Below, piece after piece: positions 34,670 through 40,592 of a DNA stretch of 40,592 nt. The position numbers and the translations under genes are program-made. Within the stretch, counting starts at the first letter, position 1; each line of letters opens with the position of its first letter. Under the pieces are notes generated by a model that saw only the letters and a program-made list of their open reading frames with translations, was not told the origin of the DNA and made no database searches. The DNA lies in the NCBI RefSeq assembly GCF_002931075.1, contig NZ_PSTQ01000019.1:1-40592 (forward strand), in the 5' to 3' direction. The DNA comes from Pseudoclavibacter sp. AY1F1 (GTDB lineage: Bacteria; Actinomycetota; Actinomycetes; Actinomycetales; Microbacteriaceae).

Positions 34670-35959
34670 ATGCCCGCCTCCCCCAAGCGCCGTCGACTCG
34701 CCCTCTTTGTCCTCTTCTTCCTGCCCGGAATCACGATCGCCTCCTGGGTGACCCGCACCCCCGACGTTCGGGATGCACTCGGCGCGTCGACCGCGGAGAT
34801 GGGACTGATCCTCTTCGGCCTCTCGGTCGGCTCGATGGTCGGTATCCTCAGCTCGGGTCGGCTAGTGAGCAGGTTCGGTGCCCGCCCGGTCATCGCCGTC
34901 GGCATGACGCTCGTCGCGGTGAGTGCCCTCACGATCGGGGCGGGGGCCGCGACAACGTCGGGTGTCGTCGTGGCGCTCGGCCTCGCGCTGTTCGGCCTCG
35001 GCATGGGCGGCGCCGAGGTTGCCCTGAACATCGAGGGCGCGGATGTGGAGCGGCAGCTCGGCAAGTCGACACTGCCCGCCATGCACGGCTTCTTCAGCCT
35101 CGGCACGACCATCGGCGCCGTCGGCGGCATCGTGGCCACCGCCACGTCCTTCCCGATCCTGCTGCACCTCAGCTTCGCCGCAATCATCGTCGTCGTCGGC
35201 CTGGCCGCATCCATTCGCCTCCTGCCAGCAGCCACCGGACGAGCTGACCGGGTTGCCGCTGACTCTTCGGGTTCTTCGGGTTCTTCGGGTTCTGCGGGTT
35301 CTGCGGGTTCTGCCGCGGACGCAGCGACCGCCGACGCGCCCGCCGTCAGGCCGCTCTGGCGAGACAAGACGCTGCTGCTGATCGGCCTCATCGTGCTGGC
35401 CCTCGCGATGGCCGAGGGCAGCGCCAACGACTGGCTTCCACTTGTCATGGTCGACGGCCACGGCTTCGACGCCGCGTGGGGCTCCAGCATCTTCGCGGTC
35501 TTCGCCCTCTCGATGACCATCGGCCGGTTCGTGGGCGGCTCGTTCGTCGACCGCTACGGCCGTCCGGCAGTGCTGTGTGCAAGCGCGCTCATCGGCGCGG
35601 CGGGGTTGACGCTCATCATCTTCGTCGACAACCAGGCGGTCGCCGCCTGCGCCGCGATCCTGTGGGGCCTCGGCACCGCGCTCGGCTTCCCCGTCGCGCT
35701 GTCAGCGGCCGGAGCATCGGGCGACCGGCCGGATGCACGCGTCGCGTTCGCCGCCACGCTCGGGTACATCGCGTTCCTCGTCGGGCCGCCCGCGCTGGGC
35801 TTCCTCGGCGAGGACTTCGGGCTCAGGCCAGCCCTCATCGCCGTGCTGGCGCTCGTCATCTGCGCCGCCATCGCGAGCTGGGTCGTAGGCCGAGACGCTT
35901 CCAGTCGGCGGGCGGGAGCGGTCGCCGCGCAGGCCCGCGCCGGAGATCTCGCGGACTGA
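34670..35959 (+). CDS. MFS transporter
   Basis: A 429-residue major facilitator. The proposed start MPASPKRRRLALF leads straight into the first span, and conserved segments include SGRLVSRFGARPVI (motif A) and AEVALNIEGADVER. That layout resembles fucose-permease-like and YbjJ-type members (two halves, WVTRTPDVRDALG at the start), but substrate is unclear. A low-complexity Ser/Gly/Ala linker made by a 9-base tandem repeat joins the two halves near residues 199-216. GAGATGG upstream is a weak ribosome site. Confidence 0.8.
   Translation: MPASPKRRRLALFVLFFLPGITIASWVTRTPDVRDALGASTAEMGLILFGLSVGSMVGILSSGRLVSRFGARPVIAVGMTLVAVSALTIGAGAATTSGVVVALGLALFGLGMGGAEVALNIEGADVERQLGKSTLPAMHGFFSLGTTIGAVGGIVATATSFPILLHLSFAAIIVVVGLAASIRLLPAATGRADRVAADSSGSSGSSGSAGSAGSAADAATADAPAVRPLWRDKTLLLIGLIVLALAMAEGSANDWLPLVMVDGHGFDAAWGSSIFAVFALSMTIGRFVGGSFVDRYGRPAVLCASALIGAAGLTLIIFVDNQAVAACAAILWGLGTALGFPVALSAAGASGDRPDARVAFAATLGYIAFLVGPPALGFLGEDFGLRPALIAVLALVICAAIASWVVGRDASSRRAGAVAAQARAGDLAD
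35264..35317 (+). repeat. 9-bp tandem repeat inside MFS gene
   Basis: Three exact TCTTCGGGT units, two TCTGCGGGT units and a degenerate sixth encode SSGSSGSSGSAGSAGSAA in the central loop. The 9-base period keeps the frame whatever the copy number, so length may vary between strains. Confidence 0.85.
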
Positions 35960-36007
35960 CGCGGAACGCGCCCGACACGCTCGACGCGGAACGCGCCCGA
36001 CACGCTC
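35958..36007. repeat. 25-bp perfect tandem duplication at MFS stop
   Basis: A 25-base unit starting GACGCGGAACGCGCCCGACA occurs twice without a gap. The first copy begins inside the MFS TGA stop. It looks like a recent slippage or duplication event in a non-coding tail. Confidence 0.85.
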
Positions 36008-36064
36008 ACATTCCCGCCGGCCAGCGAGATGTGCAAGCCTGGGAGGAACGAGCGAGGAGGCTTC

Positions 36065-36583
36065 ATGCGCACCACTCAGCAATCGCGAATCGACACGGCG
36101 GCCGATGTTTCGCCGCTTCCCGGGGCAAGAACCATCCGTGACATCCGCCACCTGGTGCTCGCGGCGGCGGCCTCGGCCGGCCTCTACTCGCTGCTCATGG
36201 TCGCCAGCCGCGGGGGATGCTTCGGCGGCATCGATACCGCATCCGGCGACTTCATCGACTACAACGGCCAACTCACCGAGACCGAGCCGCTCTGCTATTC
36301 CCTGCAGCTCGGGCCCAGCCCGTTTGTGCTGCTCGCGCTCGGCATCATCGTCGTTTCGGCGCTCACCCGCGTGCTGCGCACCGCAAAGAGCGAAGCGGAA
36401 GCGCGCCGCACGCTCGCGCGTGCCACGCTCGCGATCGTGCTGGTCACGCTCGGGTCGATGGTGATCGCCGTCGCGTGGTTCATGCTGCTCCCGCTCGAAG
36501 AGTGGCAGGGCACGGGGACGCTGATCTTCCCGTTCCCGTTTGCCGACGTCGACATCGAGACCTGGCCGCTCTCGGAGAACTGA
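36065..36583 (+). CDS. Hypothetical membrane protein
   Basis: A 172-residue protein that I do not recognise. GAGGAGG precedes the chosen ATG. After about 35 polar residues there is a first span (HLVLAAAASAGLYSLLMVA), an extracytoplasmic stretch with two cysteines (GGCFGG and EPLCYSL) that may form a disulfide, a second span (PFVLLALGIIVVSAL), a basic loop and a third span (LAIVLVTLGSMVIAVAWFML). The tail PFADVDIETWPLSEN is acidic. It is single, with no operon partner. Confidence 0.65.
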   Translation: MRTTQQSRIDTAADVSPLPGARTIRDIRHLVLAAAASAGLYSLLMVASRGGCFGGIDTASGDFIDYNGQLTETEPLCYSLQLGPSPFVLLALGIIVVSALTRVLRTAKSEAEARRTLARATLAIVLVTLGSMVIAVAWFMLLPLEEWQGTGTLIFPFPFADVDIETWPLSEN

Positions 36584-36607
36584 GAGCTGCACTGCGGTTG
36601 GGCACTT

Positions 36608-36634
36608 GGGGGTTCGAGTCCCTCGAGAGGCGCC
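36608..36634 (+). other. tRNA 3'-end-like fragment
   Basis: GGGGG-TTCGAGT-CCCTC reproduces a tRNA T-arm (5-bp stem with one wobble, 7-base loop), followed by GAGAGGC as a possible acceptor strand. No matching 5' acceptor, D-arm or anticodon arm is present upstream, so it is not a complete tRNA. It may be a leftover integration site or chance. Confidence 0.35.
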
Positions 36635-36663
36635 GCACGCGGGCCTGCGCCTCCCCATACAAC

Positions 36664-36725
36664 TTCGGTGACAACACGGACCAAGAGTCAGCCCTTGCGA
36701 CCGAAACCGCGCTGCTGTCACCGAA
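36664..36725. repeat. 10-bp inverted repeat near tRNA-like fragment
   Basis: TTCGGTGACA (36664-36673) and TGTCACCGAA (36716-36725) are exact complements 42 bases apart. It lies in the gap before the DUF429 gene. Function unknown. Confidence 0.5.
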
Positions 36726-36784
36726 ATTGTCAGCCTGGAGTGAGCTGACCGTCTTGCTGGAAGCCGTCGCGTAGCGTTGCCCGG

Positions 36785-37531
36785 GTGAGAACCGTTGGCG
36801 TGGACCTGGCAGCCGAACCGACTCGCACCGCGCTGGCGATCATCGAATGGGACGACGACGCGGCGCGGCTGACTCACCTGCAGCTCGGCACCCGCGACGA
36901 CGAGATCGTCGAGCTCTCGACGGATGCAACGAGCGTCGGCATCGACTGCGCCTTCGGATGGCCCATCGAATTCGTCGAGTTCGTGGCCGCGCACGCACGC
37001 CAGGCCCAGAGCGAGCGTGCCCACTCGGGTATCGAGCTGCGCCGGCGCCTCGCCTACCGGCACACCGACCGGGTTGTGCGCGAGCTCACCGGACGCTGGC
37101 CGCTGAGCGTCTCGACGGATCGCCTCGGCATGACGGCCATCCACTGCGCCGAGCTAATCGAGGCCTTCACGGAGGCCGGCGAACCGGTCGATCGCTCCGG
37201 CGGTGGGCGCCTCGCCGAGGTCTACCCTGCGGCGGCGTTGCGCGCCTGGGGACTCCTCACTCCCGGGTACAAGACCAAACCGGAGGCGCGCATCCTGGCG
37301 GCGGAGGTGCTGCTGGATGCGCTCCCCTGGCTCGAGACCGACACCGCGCAGAGCACGCTTCTCGGCCACTCCGACGACGCACTCGATGCCCTCGTCGCCT
37401 CCCTCATCGCGCGGGCCCACGCGCTCGGGAAGACGCTGCCGGTCCCACCCGAGCTGCTCGAGGCGGCGCGGGTCGAGGGCTGGGTGGCGCTGCCACTGTG
37501 CTCCGTCGCCGACTTGGCACCGACGGCATGA
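36785..37531 (+). CDS. DUF429 domain protein
   Basis: A 248-residue protein of the DUF429 family, which has an RNase H-like fold and is only predicted to be a nuclease. Typical elements are the opening TVGVDLAAEPTRTALAIIEW, a middle IDCAFGWPIEF, the segment LRRRLAYRHTDRVVREL, and EVYPAAALRAW and DDALDALVASLIARAHA near the end. The acidic residues in GVDLA, IDCAF and DDALDAL are candidate metal ligands. The GTG start is 7 bases after TAGCGT, which could act as the -10 box of a leaderless mRNA. Biological role unknown. Confidence 0.75.
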   Translation: MRTVGVDLAAEPTRTALAIIEWDDDAARLTHLQLGTRDDEIVELSTDATSVGIDCAFGWPIEFVEFVAAHARQAQSERAHSGIELRRRLAYRHTDRVVRELTGRWPLSVSTDRLGMTAIHCAELIEAFTEAGEPVDRSGGGRLAEVYPAAALRAWGLLTPGYKTKPEARILAAEVLLDALPWLETDTAQSTLLGHSDDALDALVASLIARAHALGKTLPVPPELLEAARVEGWVALPLCSVADLAPTA

Positions 37532-37933
37532 TCCGGCGAACCCTCAAGTACCTCCGGTGATGGACGCTCGACTCCCCCTACGTCGTCACCCAGCAGGCGA
37601 GGGCGGCACTCGACCAGACCGACCCGTCATCCGCACGATCCGCGAACTCGGCCACCCCGTCCACGTCCTTGGCCCACTCGACACCTCGCCGGAGCGACCA
37701 GCGCGGAACTCGACGTGGGCGGAAGCGATCGAAGGTTTTGCGAAGAATTTAAGTTACTGTCGTTTCACCGCACGGCAGCACACTTGATCGAACACGGATA
37801 CGAATAGTTCCGATTCTGAGTTCAAGCCAGATCTGGGGATAAGTCACTGGGGGCCCTATCGACAAGGTGTTTCGGAGTGGAAAGTTATCCACGACCCTCT
37901 CGATTGTCGGTGGTGGTCCGTAGTGTTGTGGGC
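37532..37933. other. Intergenic stretch before HNH gene
   Basis: About 400 bases without a supported gene. The second half (from about 37730) is clearly richer in A and T than the rest of the window. TAGTGT (37921-37926) lies 7 bases before the HNH gene ATG and may be its -10 box. A plus-strand frame from 37561 has a plausible-looking stretch (IRTIRELGHPVHVLG) but no family or ribosome site. Confidence 0.4.
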
Positions 37934-39601
37934 ATGCAACAGCACTCCGACGCCGCTCTCCGGGCCCTTGGGTTTGACCCCTCGGACCCGGCGTCGGTCG
38001 CGGCGAGGCGGTCGGAGATCCTCGCGATGGAGGAACACGCGGCCGCGATGATCGCGGGCGGTACCGCGCTGCAGTTGCGCGCGCACGCGGCGGCCTACGA
38101 CTTCGCCCACGCGCTCGATGTCGCTGACGGATGCGCGGAGTCCGCGATGCACGTCCGCTCCATCGCGGACGAGGTCGCGCTGGTCGTGAAGGTGACCTCC
38201 GGCGTCGCGCAGGGGCAGCTCGCGCTCGCGTTGAAAACGCACGACGACTTCCCCGCGCTCGTCGTCGCGCTCGACGAGAACGTCGCGACCCCCGCCCAAG
38301 TCCACAAACTCGTCGAGGTGGGCTTCAAAGTCAACCACGACGACCCCGCCGAGCAAGCCGAACGGCGAGCGTTGTTCGTGGACGTGATGCTCGAACGCAT
38401 CCGGCAAGAACCCCTCCCACCCCGGGCGCTGCAAAAAGCGGCCGAGCGAGTCGCGGAAGAACTCACCGGGGAATCCATCGACCAACGACACGCACGAGCC
38501 CGCCGGCAACGCCGCACCAGCGTGGAAGACCTCGGCGACGGCATGAGCATCCTCCGCGTCACCACCGACTCGTTCGTCGCGCACGCCATCCACGACCGAG
38601 TCCGGAAACAAGCACTCGCGATCATCAAGGCACGACCGAAGCCCGGAGCTGTGCTCCACGGCGGCTCCGAAGCTGCAGACGAAACGGTGTCGCCCGGAAC
38701 TCGAAGCGCGTTCGGGGCCGCGGTCGACGCTGCGGTCGACGACACTCGCGCGACCGACGAAGCTGACGACGGACGCGCGACCGGCCTGGCTGCCGAAGCT
38801 GTCGAAGCTGTCGAAGAACTGGACGAGCGGAGCCTGAACGAGGTCATGTCCGACGTCGTCGCCGACATGCTCCTCACCAGCGACCCCATGGGCAACTCCG
38901 CCGCCGCCGGCATCCAAGCCAACGTGCAACTCTCCATCCCCATCACAACCGCACTCACCAAGACACCCAAGGCCGGACAAGCACCAGCACTGCTCGACGG
39001 CATGACCCCCATGCCCATCGAAGACGCGAAACGTCTCGCCGCGACCGCGCCCGCGTTCATCCGAGTCCTCACGCACCCCATCACGGGCGCCGTGCAAGCC
39101 GTCGACTCCTACAAACCCACCGCGGCGATGCGCGCGTTCCTCCACGCCCGCGACGTGCACTGCCGCTTCATCGGCTGCCGACAACCCGCAGTCAACTGCG
39201 AACTCGACCACACCGAGGACTACCAATACGGCGGCAAAACCGCGATCTGGAACCTCAGCGACTTCTGCAAAAACCACCACATCGTGAAACACCACACCGC
39301 CTGGAAAGTCCGACAACTCGGCGGCGGCATCCTCGAATGGACCACACCAAGCGGGAAAATCTACATCAGCCGACCCGAACCCCACGGCGTGATCTTCCGA
39401 CCGACCGAAGAACTCCTTCGACCAGGCGTGAATGTCACGAGCAATCCCCCGGCCCAAGACTTCGAGCACGGTGCGACACCTGCGCGCGGCACAGCCCTGC
39501 CCCGCGGGGCCCAAGCCACTCCAGCCACTCCAGCCTCTCCAGCGACTCCAAAAATTCCCAAAAATCCAGAGCCGAGACCTCCAGCCCGCCCACCGTTCTG
39601 A
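37934..39601 (+). CDS. DUF222/HNH endonuclease domain protein (13E12-like)
   Basis: A 555-residue protein of the large actinobacterial DUF222-HNH group that includes the mycobacterial 13E12 repeat proteins. Residues about 15-390 form the helical DUF222 region, interrupted by a low-complexity Ala/Asp/Glu section (about 250-300). The HNH region has zinc cysteines Cys410 and Cys415, the catalytic pair Asp425-His426 in CELDHTEDYQYGG, Cys445, and His448-His449. The tail after 500 is Pro/Ala-rich. These genes are multicopy in many actinobacteria and suspected to be mobile, though activity is little studied. The start is likely leaderless. Confidence 0.82.
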   Translation: MQQHSDAALRALGFDPSDPASVAARRSEILAMEEHAAAMIAGGTALQLRAHAAAYDFAHALDVADGCAESAMHVRSIADEVALVVKVTSGVAQGQLALALKTHDDFPALVVALDENVATPAQVHKLVEVGFKVNHDDPAEQAERRALFVDVMLERIRQEPLPPRALQKAAERVAEELTGESIDQRHARARRQRRTSVEDLGDGMSILRVTTDSFVAHAIHDRVRKQALAIIKARPKPGAVLHGGSEAADETVSPGTRSAFGAAVDAAVDDTRATDEADDGRATGLAAEAVEAVEELDERSLNEVMSDVVADMLLTSDPMGNSAAAGIQANVQLSIPITTALTKTPKAGQAPALLDGMTPMPIEDAKRLAATAPAFIRVLTHPITGAVQAVDSYKPTAAMRAFLHARDVHCRFIGCRQPAVNCELDHTEDYQYGGKTAIWNLSDFCKNHHIVKHHTAWKVRQLGGGILEWTTPSGKIYISRPEPHGVIFRPTEELLRPGVNVTSNPPAQDFEHGATPARGTALPRGAQATPATPASPATPKIPKNPEPRPPARPPF

Positions 39602-39648
39602 TGTCGCGCTGCGACTTCCCGTGGCGACACGATGCACGGCCGATGTCG

Positions 39649-39751
39649 ATGCCAATGCCAATGCCAATGCCAATGCCAATGCCAACTGCAACCGCACCCG
39701 CACCCGCACCCGCACCCGCAACTCTGCAACTCTGCAACTCTGCAACTCTGC
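39649..39751. repeat. Three adjacent tandem microsatellites
   Basis: Six ATGCCA units (39649-39684), four ACCCGC units (39696-39719) and four AACTCTGC units (39720-39751) follow one another between the HNH and methyltransferase genes. Unit lengths are 6, 6 and 8 bases, and none belongs to a supported gene. Confidence 0.9.
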
Positions 39752-39823
39752 GACTGCCTAGCGAAGCGGGTGCCGGTGCGCGCCACGGGCGCTTCCCCGA
39801 CAAGCACCTCTAGCATCAGCGCC

Positions 39824-40592
39824 ATGACCCACACAGATGCGCGCAACTGGTTCGATGAAGGTGGTCGGGCCTACGCCCAGTTCCGCCCCACCTACCCAGC
39901 CGACCTCGCCGGCGACCTCGCCAAGCTGGCGCCGAGCGTCGACCTCGCCGTCGACGTGGGGTGCGGGAACGGACAGTTCACAACCAAACTCGGTGCGGCC
40001 TTCGACCGAGTCATCGGCCTCGACCCGAGCGCGGAGCAGATCGCGAACGCCTCGCCGCATCCGCACGTCGAGTACGCGCAGTCGCCCGCCGAGAAGCTGC
40101 CTGCGCGCGTGGGCGACCAGAGCGTCAGCCTCGTCAGCGCCGCGCAGGCCGCGCACTGGTTCGACCTCCCAGCGTTCTACCGCGAGGTCAACCGCGTGAG
40201 CGTCGACGGCGGCATCGTCGCGCTGCTCTGCTACGGCATTCTCCACGTCGACGACCCGGCCATCGATGAACGCGCGCAGCGCTTCTACGCTGAGGACCTC
40301 GACGCCTACTGGCCGCCGACACGTCGCCTGGTCGAGCGCGAGTACCGCGACCTCCAGTTCCCGTTCGAAGAACTCGAGTTCAAGGCCCCGAGCATCCAGA
40401 AGAGACTGAGCCTGGATGCGCTGCTCGGCTACTTCTCCACCTGGTCGGCAGTGCGCGCAGCACGCGAGGCGGGCCAAGAGCGCCTCCTCGAAGGGGTCGG
40501 CCGTGACCTCGCCGAACTGTGGGGCAACCCCGCGACGGAACGCCTCACGACCTGGCCCATCGGCGGTCGAGTCGGGCGAGTCGGGCGGGTCG
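39824..40592 (+). CDS. Class I SAM-dependent methyltransferase (partial)
   Basis: The frame from ATG 39824 has no stop before the window end, giving at least 256 residues. Motif I is VDVGCGNGQF (residues 43-52), the acidic residue of the second strand is in VIGLDPS, and LVSAAQAAHWFDLPAFYREV is the typical post-motif region of the Methyltransf_11 type (trans-aconitate and related methyltransferases). The opening NWFDEGGRAYAQFRPTYP is also usual for that group. Substrate unknown. The available part is near full length; only the C-terminus is missing. The last bases turn into a GTCGGGCGAGTCGGGCGG repeat. Confidence 0.8.
   Translation, partial: MTHTDARNWFDEGGRAYAQFRPTYPADLAGDLAKLAPSVDLAVDVGCGNGQFTTKLGAAFDRVIGLDPSAEQIANASPHPHVEYAQSPAEKLPARVGDQSVSLVSAAQAAHWFDLPAFYREVNRVSVDGGIVALLCYGILHVDDPAIDERAQRFYAEDLDAYWPPTRRLVEREYRDLQFPFEELEFKAPSIQKRLSLDALLGYFSTWSAVRAAREAGQERLLEGVGRDLAELWGNPATERLTTWPIGGRVGRVGRV

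Noticed and set aside
36598-36634. Complete tRNA gene
   Set aside because: Only a T-arm and a possible 3' acceptor strand are present. The 5' acceptor, D-arm and anticodon arm are missing.
37561-37787. Short gene between the DUF429 and HNH genes
   Set aside because: Two competing frames look partly protein-like, but neither has a start signal or known family.
39649-39751. CRISPR array
   Set aside because: Units are 6 to 8 bases and directly adjacent, with no spacers. These are microsatellites.

Overview
The window is high-GC DNA with dense short intergenic gaps, many GTG starts, several apparently leaderless genes, GC-rich hairpin terminators and LAxTG-type cell-wall sorting signals. Together with a DUF222/HNH (13E12-type) gene this points to an actinobacterium, most probably of the Microbacteriaceae. 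That family assignment is an inference from style and gene content, since no rRNA is present.

Layout. 1-5100 (minus strand): a sugar ABC importer of the rhamnose type in the order rhaT (ATPase), rhaP, rhaQ (permeases), rhaS (lipoprotein), the first three genes overlapping by 1 and 4 bases. 5125-6784: a TetR regulator divergent from a short-chain dehydrogenase, followed by an orphan C-terminal tail of a second dehydrogenase. 6907-10548, 17987-21469 and 22281-25547: three very large secreted GH106-like (alpha-L-rhamnosidase family) proteins, each with a signal peptide, a DSxE motif in the catalytic part, a Pro/Thr linker and the same LATTG sorting signal. 10600-14060: an eroded stretch with a GNAT gene, a CPBP membrane protease, a broken membrane-protein gene, an NTF2-like gene and two copies of a roughly 125-bp sequence. 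14383-17113: a cupin-type XRE regulator, a DHDPS/NAL-family aldolase or lyase and an MFS exporter, probably one operon. TetR genes sit beside the second and third large hydrolases. 25680-27682: a type IV toxin-antitoxin module of the AbiEi/AbiEii type with twin 33-bp operators. 27720-29955: a quinone-oxidoreductase-like gene and a Gfo/Idh/MocA oxidoreductase. 29974-34548: a beta-glucoside operon (BglG-type antiterminator with a recognisable RAT leader, PTS EIIBCA, GH1 phospho-beta-glucosidase). 34670-40592: MFS transporter, small membrane protein, DUF429 protein, DUF222/HNH protein and a methyltransferase cut by the window end.

How it may work together. Wall-anchored GH106-like enzymes could release L-rhamnose from plant or bacterial polysaccharide, and the Rha-type ABC system would import it. 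This is supported by a shared LacI-type palindrome: an identical 13-bp site lies before rhaT and before the first hydrolase, and a close variant lies before the second. No LacI-family gene and no rhamnose isomerase, kinase or aldolase is visible here, so the regulator and catabolic genes must lie elsewhere. The second and third hydrolases and their terminators share an almost identical 3' cassette, indicating recent duplication or gene conversion of the wall-anchor module.
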